Source: Actinobacteria bacterium UBA5976 (GTDB lineage: Bacteria > Actinomycetota > Actinomycetes > S36-B12 > UBA5976). Taken from it: DNA of 7,182 nt. The position numbers and the translations under genes were made by a program. Location of the stretch: contig DJBM01000118.1 of assembly GCA_002430405.1 (NCBI GenBank), positions 1 through 7,182 of the forward strand. The letters are read 5' to 3'. Shown here in pieces: positions 1-5,496 of this stretch (positions within the stretch are counted from its first letter, which is position 1; every line of letters starts with the position of its first letter). The notes under the pieces were generated by a model, which saw only the letters and a program-made list of their open reading frames with translations, was not told where the DNA came from and ran no database searches.

Positions 1-1610
1 TCGAAGTTTCCTTCAAACCAGAACCATTGCGAGTCGCCCTCATAAGCCAATATGTGAGTGGCAATCCGGTCCAAGAACCAGCGATCGTGCGAGGTGATCA
101 CGGCGCAGCCCGGAAATTCCAGTAAGGCATTTTCCAGCGAGCCAAGCGTTTCCACATCTAGATCGTTAGTTGGTTCATCAAGCAGAAGAACGTTGCCACC
201 TTGCTTCAAAGTCAGTGCCAAGTTAAGGCGGTTACGTTCACCACCCGAAAGTACTCCAGAAGGCTTTTGCTGATCTGGTCCCTTAAATCCAAAAGCACCG
301 ATGTAGGCACGTGATGGCATTTCAACTGCGCCCACTTTGATCCAGTCCAGACCGTCGGAAACAACTTCCCAAACATTCTTTGCGGGATCTAAACCGGAGC
401 GACTTTGATCGACATAGGAAAGTTTCACTGTTTCGCCAACCTTTAGTGAACCAGAATCTGCCTGTGTTGAATCATCAGAAGTATCACCTTCGGCGGCGGC
501 CACAATCATGCGAAACAGGGTGGTCTTACCAACACCGTTAGGTCCGATCACACCGATGATGCCGTTACGTGGAAGTGTGAATGAAAGATCGTCCATCAGG
601 ATGCGATCGCCAAATCCCTTCGACAAGTGATCAGCTTCGATGACGATATTTCCAAGTCGTGGGCCAGGTGGAATTTGAATTTCTTCAAAGTCCATCTTGC
701 GCGTCTTTTCTGCTTCAATAGCCATCTCTTCATAACGATCCAAACGTGCCCGGCTCTTGGTCTGACGGGCCTTGGCATTGGAACGAACCCATTCAAGTTC
801 TTCTTGCAATCTGCGGGAAAGTTTGGCATCTTTTGCGCCTTCAACTTTCAGGCGAGCCTGCTTCTTTTCCAAGTATGTCGAGTAGTTACCTTCATATGGA
901 TATGCCCGACCGCGATCCAGTTCCAAAATCCATTGCGCCACATTGTCTAGGAAGTATCTATCGTGAGTGATCGCGATCACGGTTCCTGGATATTTCTCGA
1001 GGTGCTGTTCTAACCAGTTGACGCTCTCGGCATCCAAGTGGTTAGTTGGCTCATCAAGTAGTAGCAGGTCCGGCTGTTGCAAAAGTAGTTTGCAAAGTGC
1101 AACGCGGCGGCGCTCACCACCAGAAAGTACGCTCACATCAGCATCACTTGGTGGGCAGCGCAGGGCGTCCATAGCTTGTTCAAGTTGGTTATCTAAATCC
1201 CAGGCATTTTTATGATCGATTGCTTCTTGTAAAGTTCCCATTTCAGCCATCAAGGCATCAAAGTCAGCATCTGGATCTGCCATCTCAGCTGATACTTCGT
1301 TAAATCTAGCCAGCATTGCCATGGTCTCGGCAACACCTTCTTGCACGTTTTCTAAAACATTTTTGGAATCATCAAGGTGAGGTTCTTGGGCCAACATGCC
1401 AACTGTGTAACCGGCCGCGAGCATGGCATCGCCATTTGAAACTTGCTGCTCGCCCGACATGATCTTTAACAATGTGGACTTACCTGCTCCGTTTGGACCA
1501 ACCACACCAATCTTTGCGCCCGGCAGGAATGACAGCGTTACGTCATCCAAAATGACCTTATCGCCGTGGGCTTTACGTGCTTTTGAAAGGGTATAAATGA
1601 ACTCAGCCAT
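1..1610 (-). CDS. ettA: Energy-dependent translational throttle protein EttA (ABC-F ATPase), C-terminus cut by window edge
   Basis: Cytoplasmic ABC-F protein; in characterised members it binds the ribosomal E site and gates the first elongation step according to ATP/ADP. The 536 codons visible start MAEFIYTLSKARKAHGDK, the typical EttA N-terminus. Domain 1 has Walker A GPNGAGKS (38-45), signature LSGGE (162-166) and Walker B LLLLDEP with catalytic E187. The charged, Arg/Lys-rich linker (about 243-310) corresponds to the ABC-F interdomain (P-site tRNA interaction) motif. Domain 2 has Walker A GPNGVGKT (356-363), LSGGE (454-458), Walker B LLLDEP with E479, and switch His508. No transmembrane segment, so not a transporter. 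Family length is about 555-560 residues, so roughly 20 C-terminal residues lie beyond position 1. The ATG at 1608-1610 has no Shine-Dalgarno but a -10 box seven bases upstream. Other ABC-F subfamilies (Uup, antibiotic-resistance types) fit less well. Confidence 0.96.
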   Translation of the reverse strand, partial: MAEFIYTLSKARKAHGDKVILDDVTLSFLPGAKIGVVGPNGAGKSTLLKIMSGEQQVSNGDAMLAAGYTVGMLAQEPHLDDSKNVLENVQEGVAETMAMLARFNEVSAEMADPDADFDALMAEMGTLQEAIDHKNAWDLDNQLEQAMDALRCPPSDADVSVLSGGERRRVALCKLLLQQPDLLLLDEPTNHLDAESVNWLEQHLEKYPGTVIAITHDRYFLDNVAQWILELDRGRAYPYEGNYSTYLEKKQARLKVEGAKDAKLSRRLQEELEWVRSNAKARQTKSRARLDRYEEMAIEAEKTRKMDFEEIQIPPGPRLGNIVIEADHLSKGFGDRILMDDLSFTLPRNGIIGVIGPNGVGKTTLFRMIVAAAEGDTSDDSTQADSGSLKVGETVKLSYVDQSRSGLDPAKNVWEVVSDGLDWIKVGAVEMPSRAYIGAFGFKGPDQQKPSGVLSGGERNRLNLALTLKQGGNVLLLDEPTNDLDVETLGSLENALLEFPGCAVITSHDRWFLDRIATHILAYEGDSQWFWFEGNF

Positions 1611-1623
1611 GTGCTCGAGTCTA
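1611..1623 (-). promoter_or_regulatory. Leaderless -10 box of ettA
   Basis: On the minus strand TAGACT (1623-1618) matches the actinobacterial TANNNT -10 and is followed by seven bases (CGAGCAC) and then the ATG, placing the transcription start at the start codon. There is no purine-rich ribosome binding site. I see no good -35 at the usual distance, so the call rests on the spacing and on the same pattern at other genes here. Confidence 0.5.
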
Positions 1624-1655
1624 ACGCGTGCTAAACACTACTCATTTCCCGCAGA

Positions 1656-1661
1656 TAGAAT
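1656..1661 (+). promoter_or_regulatory. Candidate -10 box for tRNA-Arg
   Basis: TAGAAT lies 31 bases before the mature tRNA-Arg 5' end. The identical hexamer lies 37 bases before tRNA-His in this window (6129-6134). No convincing -35 is visible. It sits back to back with the ettA promoter, which fires in the other direction. Confidence 0.35.
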
Positions 1662-1692
1662 TGCAAGGCTCGCAGGTTTTCTTGTGGGCGAT

Positions 1693-1768
1693 GCGCCCGT
1701 AGCTCAATGGATAGAGCACCAGGTTTCTACCCTGTCGGTTGGAGGTTCGAGTCCTCTCGGGCGTACCA
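1693..1768 (+). tRNA. tRNA-Arg (anticodon TCT)
   Basis: The 76-base gene folds as a full cloverleaf with encoded CCA. The acceptor GCGCCCG (1693-1699) pairs with CGGGCGT (1758-1764, first pair G-U), and the discriminator is A1765. The D stem is GCTC/GAGC with a GG-containing loop. The anticodon loop TTTCTAC holds TCT, reading AGA/AGG Arg codons. The variable loop is CGGTT, and the T arm is GGAGG/CCTCT with loop TTCGAGT. The anticodon stem CCAGG/CCTGT has four good pairs and a C-U mismatch at 27:43, next to the D stem. All other elements are canonical, so I take it as functional. Confidence 0.93.
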
Positions 1769-1774
1769 AGGAGC

Positions 1775-1790
1775 CAAGCACTTGTGCTTG
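1775..1790 (+). other. Small hairpin just after tRNA-Arg
   Basis: CAAGCA and TGCTTG form a perfect six-pair stem around a CTTG loop, six bases after the tRNA CCA. No T-run follows, so it is not a classic intrinsic terminator. It could help 3' processing or slow the polymerase, or be chance. The rest of 1769-1846 shows nothing recognisable. Confidence 0.3.
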
Positions 1791-1846
1791 TCAGATCGAA
1801 CCCAATAACAAAACTCTTCACTTCTGCACCCAACCACAACCGCACC

Positions 1847-1852
1847 TATATT
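1847..1852 (+). promoter_or_regulatory. Leaderless -10 box of the DUF2256-photolyase unit
   Basis: TATATT is followed by seven bases (TATACTC) and the ATG at 1860, the spacing expected for a transcript that starts at the start codon. There is no Shine-Dalgarno. A second TANNNT (TATACT, 1853-1858) is only one base from the ATG and so cannot serve this start. No strong -35 is seen. Confidence 0.5.
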
Positions 1853-1859
1853 TATACTC

Positions 1860-2003
1860 ATGTCTCGCGTAGCCAAAACTAAAAATGGTCACCCCCCAAA
1901 GACTTGCTTGGGATGTGGACTGGATTTTGAGTGGCGAAAGAAATGGGAACGAGATTGGGACAACGTTAAATTCTGTTCCCAGAAATGTAAGTCGGCGAAA
2001 TGA
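1860..2003 (+). CDS. DUF2256 zinc-ribbon-like small protein
   Basis: A 47-residue protein. It carries CLGC (C16, C19) and CSQKC (C39, C43), four cysteines spaced as in a treble-clef or zinc-ribbon site. Between them lies the aromatic/basic block DFEWRKKWERDWDNVKFC, the hallmark of DUF2256. The family has no established function as far as I know. Metal binding is inferred from the cysteines only. The TGA stop (2001-2003) overlaps the ATG (2000-2002) of the photolyase gene as ATGA, so the two are very likely cotranscribed and translationally coupled. I recall this family often sitting beside photolyase/cryptochrome genes, which suggests a partner role, but no biochemistry is known to me. The start is set by the leaderless -10 box and by the full family motif downstream. 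Confidence 0.88.
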   Translation: MSRVAKTKNGHPPKTCLGCGLDFEWRKKWERDWDNVKFCSQKCKSAK

Positions 2004-3484
2004 GCACCGGCATGAAGCGAATTCTTTACATCCCATTTGATCACCTAAATCGTGACTACGGCGTGTTGAAAACGGTAGACCCAGCCACCGACCAAATTGT
2101 GATTGTGGAAAGTGCTCGAATGACAACAGGTCGGCCGTGGCATAAAGAAAGATTATTTTTCTTAATTTCATCAGCTCGCCATTTTGCCAGCGAACTCACT
2201 AGTGCTGGCTACAAAGTTTCTTACCTTAAGGCTCAAACAACCATTGATGGCTTAAAACGTGCTCAAACTGAGTTAGGCAAGCTACCAATCTACTCAGCAG
2301 AACCTTCTTCCTTTGTGCAATACCAGCAGCTTGCGGAATTTGGTGTTGAGTTTGTGCCAAATGATTTCTTTCTAACTACCCGAGTTGATTTCGAGCTTTG
2401 GGCTGGAAAACAAAAATCGTTCTTGATGGAAACTTTTTATCGGGCGCAACGTTTGCGCTTGGGCATCATGATCGAAGATGGCAAACCAAAAACCGGGGTT
2501 TGGAACTTTGACAAAGAGAATCGCCTGCCTCCCCCAAAGAACTACACCTGGCCAGAATATTTAGTGCATGAGCGCGATGAAATAGATCTTGAAGTTTGCG
2601 CAGAATTAGAACTTAATCCAACAAATACTTGGGCAACTACCAGATCGGGCGCACTAGCCCAACTCGATCACTTCATCGAACATAATCTGACAAATTTTGG
2701 TCCGTACGAGGATGCGGTAAGTAATGACAGTTGGGCCCTGCATCATTCACTGCTCAGTCCATATTTAAATAATGGTTTACTTCACGCCTCCGAAGTTATT
2801 TCTGCTGCGCTTGTGAAATACAAGGCTGGCCATGCCCCGATTGCTTCTGTTGAGGCTTTCGTGCGGCAAATTATTGGCTGGCGGGAATACTTAAACGGTA
2901 TGTATTGGCACCTGGGCGCTGACTACAAATTTAAAAATGGTCTAACTGCCGAGCGCAAGTTACTCCCCTTATTTCAAGATTCCTCAAAAACGAAAATGAA
3001 GTGTATGCAAGGTATTGTCTCTGACATAGAGACCAGGGCATGGACGCATCACATTCCTCGGTTAATGATTCTGAGTAATCTCGCGCTGGTAACAGGCGTT
3101 AATCCAATTGAATTCTTGGATTGGATGCGTGAGCAATTCATCGATGCCACTGAGTGGGTTATGGTTCCAAACATAATTGGTATGGGACTGCACGCTGATG
3201 GTGGTCAATTAATGACTAAGCCTTATGCAGCCGGTGGTGCCTACATCTCTCGAATGACGCAGTTCTGTAAGGGTTGTGAATATGATCCAAAGCTTCGAGT
3301 TGGTGAGACTGCCTGCCCATTCACCACTTTGTACTGGGATTTCTTAGATCGCCATAAAGAAGAATTCGCAAAGAACCATCGCATGTCTCAACAAGTTGCA
3401 GGCATAAAACGTCTAAGTGATCTACCTGAACTCAAACTTCGCGCGCAACAAGTTCTTAGTGGCCTTGATAAGGGAACTATTTAA
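2000..3484 (+). CDS. Iron-sulfur photolyase/cryptochrome (FeS-BCP, PhrB-like; probable (6-4) photolyase)
   Basis: A 494-residue protein of the deoxyribodipyrimidine photolyase-related family (COG3046). Characterised members such as Agrobacterium PhrB repair (6-4) photoproducts with FAD, a 4Fe-4S cluster and a lumazine antenna. The N-terminal Rossmann-like antenna domain covers about residues 5-135 (ILYIPFDHL, IVIVES, then WHKERLFFLISSARHF). The helical FAD domain follows (EAFVRQIIGWREYLNGMYW, then WVMVPNIIGMGLHADGG). Four cysteines, C335, C423, C426 and C439, have spacings 88, 3 and 13, identical to the PhrB cluster ligands C350/C438/C441/C454 as I recall them. H350-H351 in THHIPRLM match PhrB H365-H366. 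All key residues are present, so it looks active; true (6-4) specificity is inferred. The ATG at 2000 has a weak ribosome site and depends on the ATGA overlap; ATG at 2012 (M5) is the alternative start. Confidence 0.92.
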   Translation: MSTGMKRILYIPFDHLNRDYGVLKTVDPATDQIVIVESARMTTGRPWHKERLFFLISSARHFASELTSAGYKVSYLKAQTTIDGLKRAQTELGKLPIYSAEPSSFVQYQQLAEFGVEFVPNDFFLTTRVDFELWAGKQKSFLMETFYRAQRLRLGIMIEDGKPKTGVWNFDKENRLPPPKNYTWPEYLVHERDEIDLEVCAELELNPTNTWATTRSGALAQLDHFIEHNLTNFGPYEDAVSNDSWALHHSLLSPYLNNGLLHASEVISAALVKYKAGHAPIASVEAFVRQIIGWREYLNGMYWHLGADYKFKNGLTAERKLLPLFQDSSKTKMKCMQGIVSDIETRAWTHHIPRLMILSNLALVTGVNPIEFLDWMREQFIDATEWVMVPNIIGMGLHADGGQLMTKPYAAGGAYISRMTQFCKGCEYDPKLRVGETACPFTTLYWDFLDRHKEEFAKNHRMSQQVAGIKRLSDLPELKLRAQQVLSGLDKGTI

Positions 3485-3505
3485 CGACCTGCTCGAAGTT
3501 TTTTA

Positions 3506-3817
3506 TCACTTGGCTGATGTTTTAATTGGCAATATCTTGGCTAGTTCGAGTTCAATCGCACTTCGAGCAACCTCTAAATCGCAATTTGCTTGTGCGCGAA
3601 GCCAAAATCCATCGCTAAGCCCAAAATATTTACATAACCGTAAATCTGTGTCCGCTGTTATAGCTCGCTTGCCCATTACGATGTCACCAATTCGTTGCGC
3701 CGGCACACCGATGTCTTTAGCAAGGCGATACCTACTAATGTCCATCGGAACCAAGAACTCTTCCCATAGCAGTTCCCCCGGCGTAACAGGATTCAATCTA
3801 ACTTTTGTCTTAGCCAT
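3506..3817 (-). CDS. higA: HigA-family antitoxin (XRE helix-turn-helix)
   Basis: A 103-residue cytoplasmic DNA-binding antitoxin. The N-terminus NPVTPGELLWEEFLVPMDIS is the family opening (consensus HPGE-L-EEFL). The helix-turn-helix follows at about residues 28-58 (ISRYRLAKDIGVPAQRIGDIVMGKRAI), then TADTDLRLCKYFGLSDGFWLRAQANCDL, diagnostic of the HigA subfamily. It should neutralise the HigB encoded just upstream and repress the operon through the palindromes at 4118-4150. It follows higB by nine bases, with AAGGA overlapping the higB stop, so translation is coupled. Toxin-first order is the usual higBA arrangement. It converges on the photolyase gene, whose stop is 21 bases away. Confidence 0.93.
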   Translation of the reverse strand: MAKTKVRLNPVTPGELLWEEFLVPMDISRYRLAKDIGVPAQRIGDIVMGKRAITADTDLRLCKYFGLSDGFWLRAQANCDLEVARSAIELELAKILPIKTSAK

Positions 3818-3823
3818 TTGCGA

Positions 3824-3828
3824 TCCTT
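3824..3828 (-). promoter_or_regulatory. higA ribosome binding site overlapping higB stop
   Basis: AAGGA (minus strand) sits six bases before the higA ATG and shares two bases with the TAA stop of higB. It contrasts with the leaderless first gene of the operon and supports coupled synthesis of antitoxin after toxin. Confidence 0.7.
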
Positions 3829-4108
3829 ATCTGTGATAGTCCACTAGCTGGACTTCTGCTGGCCCCTGGCTGGTCCACTTAAAGCAAAGGCGCCACTGAT
3901 CATTTACTCGAATGCTGTGAAACCCAGCCCAGTCACCCTTGAGTTTTTCTAGATGATTTCCCGGCGGCACTCTTAAGTCACTAAGTTGTCCCGCAATTTC
4001 CAGTAACGCGAGCTTGCGGCGAAGTGTTGACTCGATGAATGCGTATCTAGCCACTCGATAGCCAGTTGCGACCAGTTCTGTTCCTTTGTCAGCAAAAGAA
4101 ATGATCAC
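3827..4108 (-). CDS. higB: HigB-family toxin (RelE-like mRNA interferase)
   Basis: A 93-residue toxin. HigB toxins cleave mRNA on the ribosome, and HigA blocks them. Family signatures are the opening IISFADKGTE, then LRVPPGNHLEKLKGDWAGFHSIRVNDQWRLCFKW (about residues 45-78) and the terminal VQLVDYH. The conserved basic and aromatic residues of the RelE fold (R67, N69, W72, R73, H92) are present, so it looks intact. It starts at GTG (4108-4106), which lies six bases after a -10 box with no ribosome site. The first residues then align with the family N-terminus, supporting this start. It forms a two-gene operon with higA and lies downstream of the ureohydrolase gene on the same strand, with its own promoter. 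Confidence 0.93.
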   Translation of the reverse strand: MIISFADKGTELVATGYRVARYAFIESTLRRKLALLEIAGQLSDLRVPPGNHLEKLKGDWAGFHSIRVNDQWRLCFKWTSQGPAEVQLVDYHR

Positions 4109-4114
4109 TTTTTT

Positions 4115-4143
4115 ATAGTAACGCCTAGCGTTAGTAACGTCAA
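4115..4143 (-). promoter_or_regulatory. higBA promoter (TTGACG-N17-TACTAT), leaderless
   Basis: On the minus strand TTGACG (4143-4138), a 17-base spacer and TACTAT (4120-4115) make a near-consensus promoter. Six A residues separate the -10 from the higB GTG, so the transcript should start at or next to the start codon. It is the best-formed promoter in the window. Confidence 0.75.
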
Positions 4144-4150
4144 ATGTTAC
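4118..4150. promoter_or_regulatory. Two tandem palindromic operators for HigA (predicted)
   Basis: Site 1 (4118-4134) is GTAACGC-CTA-GCGTTAG, with perfect TAACGC/GCGTTA arms. Site 2 (4134-4150) is GTAACGT-CAA-ATGTTAC, with one mismatch. Both share the form GTAACGY-N3-RYGTTA and their left halves are 16 bases apart. Site 1 covers the -10 edge and the spacer; site 2 covers the -35. Such a pair is what a dimeric HTH autorepressor needs. A weaker inverted repeat ATAC-TTG-GTAT follows at 4152-4162. Confidence 0.7.
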
Positions 4151-4168
4151 TATACTTGGTATGTTTCG

Positions 4169-5185
4169 CTAACGACCATCAAGCAATGGTTGACCCGGAT
4201 TCCAAGTGGTGCCATCGCGGGCATCTTTACGGCGTCGTGCCATTCCGGAAAGCACTTCAAGCACAACTCGGTTACCCAAAATGGCGGTGATGTCAGCGTG
4301 ATCATAAGGTGGGCTGACTTCGACAACGTCTACGCCAACAATTGGAAGTTCATAAGCCATACGACGTACGGTGTCGAGTAAGTCGCGAGAACTTAAGCCA
4401 CCTGGTTCTGGTGTACCCGTACCAGGCGCGGAACCGGGATCAACCACATCGATGTCAACACTTAAATAGATGGCATCACACTCAGTTAGCGCAATTGAGA
4501 TGGCTTCATCAATGCATTCCTTCAAACCACGATGAGTGATCTCTGTCATCTCATATGCGCGCATGTCTTGAGTAGCCATCCAATCCAAAGTTTCTGGTGG
4601 TGGCCAATAACCGCGAAGTCCAACTTGAATAAAGCGATCCCCACGAACAGCGCCACTTTCAAGGAGTAGCCGCATTGGTTGGCCGTGACCAATCAAGGAG
4701 CCAAATTGAATGTCACCAGTGTCTGCGTGCGCATCAAAGTGAATTACGCCTACGCGTCCCCACATGTCTGCGCCACGTGCCACTCCAGTAACGTTTGGCC
4801 AAGTAATGGTATGGTCGCCGCCGAGCACCAATGGAATAGCTCCAGAAGCCGCAATAGTTTCAATAACTTTTTCTAAACTTGCACATGATTTAGTGATGTC
4901 GCCAGAATACATTTCGACATCACCCATGTCATACACGCGAAGGTCCTTTAGGCCGTCAACACGCAGCGCCATACTCGGCCGTGAACCATCATGCGCGGAT
5001 TGGCATGCTTCGCGCATTGCTTTTGGTCCAAAGCGAGCACCTGATCGATAACTTGTGCCACCGTCAAAAGGTGCACCTACAATTACAACATCTGCGTCAG
5101 AATAAGTTTCGGGAGAATCTACATCACACTCGTCGACGCCTAAGAATGTGATATTCGGACCGAACATGGTGCCATAACGAGTCAT
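4169..5185 (-). CDS. speB: Agmatinase-family ureohydrolase (binuclear Mn-type)
   Basis: A 338-residue cytoplasmic hydrolase of the arginase/agmatinase fold, which releases urea from a guanidino substrate. All six metal ligands are visible: H125 (GGDHT), D151, H153 and D155 (FDAHADTG), D244 and D246 (SVDIDVVDP). Other family blocks are GAPFDGGTSYRSGARFGP (37-54) and GTGTPEPGG. Agmatine to putrescine is the default assignment. However, the substrate-loop region (GSLIGHGQPMRLLLESGAV, 162-180) differs from E. coli SpeB, and guanidinobutyrase or a related guanidino-acid hydrolase is possible; no polyamine or arginine genes lie nearby to decide. The ATG at 5185-5183 has a TAAACT -10 box seven bases before it inside a palindrome. 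The small membrane-protein gene lies 45 bases upstream on the same strand. Confidence 0.87.
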   Translation of the reverse strand: MTRYGTMFGPNITFLGVDECDVDSPETYSDADVVIVGAPFDGGTSYRSGARFGPKAMREACQSAHDGSRPSMALRVDGLKDLRVYDMGDVEMYSGDITKSCASLEKVIETIAASGAIPLVLGGDHTITWPNVTGVARGADMWGRVGVIHFDAHADTGDIQFGSLIGHGQPMRLLLESGAVRGDRFIQVGLRGYWPPPETLDWMATQDMRAYEMTEITHRGLKECIDEAISIALTECDAIYLSVDIDVVDPGSAPGTGTPEPGGLSSRDLLDTVRRMAYELPIVGVDVVEVSPPYDHADITAILGNRVVLEVLSGMARRRKDARDGTTWNPGQPLLDGR

Positions 5186-5186
5186 A

Positions 5187-5204
5187 ATCCCTAGTTTAAG
5201 GGAT
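5187..5204. promoter_or_regulatory. speB leaderless -10 box inside an 18-base palindrome
   Basis: ATCCCT-N6-AGGGAT is a perfect inverted repeat ending two bases before the speB ATG. Its centre, read on the minus strand, contains TAAACT (5198-5193), a TANNNT box seven bases from the ATG. If transcription starts at the ATG the palindrome is not in the mRNA and would work as a DNA operator. If an upstream start is used, AGGGA would be a ribosome site only two bases from the ATG, which is too close. Confidence 0.45.
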
Positions 5205-5230
5205 CAGATACTAAGCAATTACAACACTCG

Positions 5231-5440
5231 CTATCGGCGAAATCGCATTAGGCGAGATATGGCTGCAAACGCTATGCCATTAAGTAGAAAAAGCCACGCA
5301 AGTGGAATTAGATAAAAGGGTTCAACTAACCTGCCATCGGGTGCGACCGAGGATCCAATCACTGCATAGGAAATTAAACAGGCCAAACTAGCGAAAAAGG
5401 AAATAATTGCGACTCGCATCATCTTTTGATTGTGGCACAT
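5231..5440 (-). CDS. Small two-helix membrane protein, DUF3955-like
   Basis: About 69 residues from the chosen ATG. Two hydrophobic segments, VAIISFFASLACLISYAVIG and FYLIPLAWLFLLNGIAFAAI, flank a short loop with the motif SSVAPDGRLVEPF, and the tail is basic (RLMRFRR), which favours a cytoplasmic C-terminus. The loop and the EPFYLIPL continuation match my memory of DUF3955, a family without known function. The reading frame is open back to a GTG at 5467. I prefer the ATG at 5440 because GGGGGAG stands 11 bases before it, whereas the GTG has neither a ribosome site nor a leaderless -10. Starts at 5422 or 5419 are possible. It is divergent from orn and lies 45 bases upstream of speB, so cotranscription with speB is possible. 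Confidence 0.65.
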   Translation of the reverse strand: MCHNQKMMRVAIISFFASLACLISYAVIGSSVAPDGRLVEPFYLIPLAWLFLLNGIAFAAISRLMRFRR

Positions 5441-5484
5441 CTCGTTACGTTCTCCCCCAAACTTCACTAGTCGGGTGCAACTAA

Positions 5485-5490
5485 TACCCT
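5485..5490 (+). promoter_or_regulatory. Leaderless -10 box of orn
   Basis: TACCCT is followed by six bases (TGGGGA) and the ATG at 5497. TTCACT (5463-5468), 16 bases upstream, is a fair -35. The GGGGA before the ATG is too close to act as a normal Shine-Dalgarno. TAATAC at 5482 is an alternative -10. Confidence 0.5.
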
Positions 5491-5496
5491 TGGGGA

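Noticed and set aside
596..1215. Open frames of up to 107 codons overlapping ettA in other frames
   Set aside because: The ettA frame carries every ABC-F motif through this stretch, so these are shadows.
1597..1872. Open frames on both strands across the tRNA-Arg region
   Set aside because: They run through the tRNA cloverleaf and two promoters and show no protein-like motif.
3485..3505. Bidirectional terminator between the photolyase and higA stops
   Set aside because: There is a T-run near 3499-3504 but no stable hairpin before it; the CCTT-GAT-AAGG repeat inside the photolyase end is too short and too far away.
3417..3836. 139-codon plus-strand frame opposite higA
   Set aside because: It is antisense to a clear HigA antitoxin and overlaps the end of the photolyase gene; no motif.
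4190..5051. Several plus-strand open frames of 60-95 codons antisense to speB
   Set aside because: They lie wholly opposite a well-supported enzyme gene and have no ribosome sites or recognisable domains.
5186..5230. Possible guanidine-type or other riboswitch before speB
   Set aside because: Only 45 bases separate the genes, transcription seems to start at the ATG, and no aptamer-like structure is visible beyond a simple palindrome.
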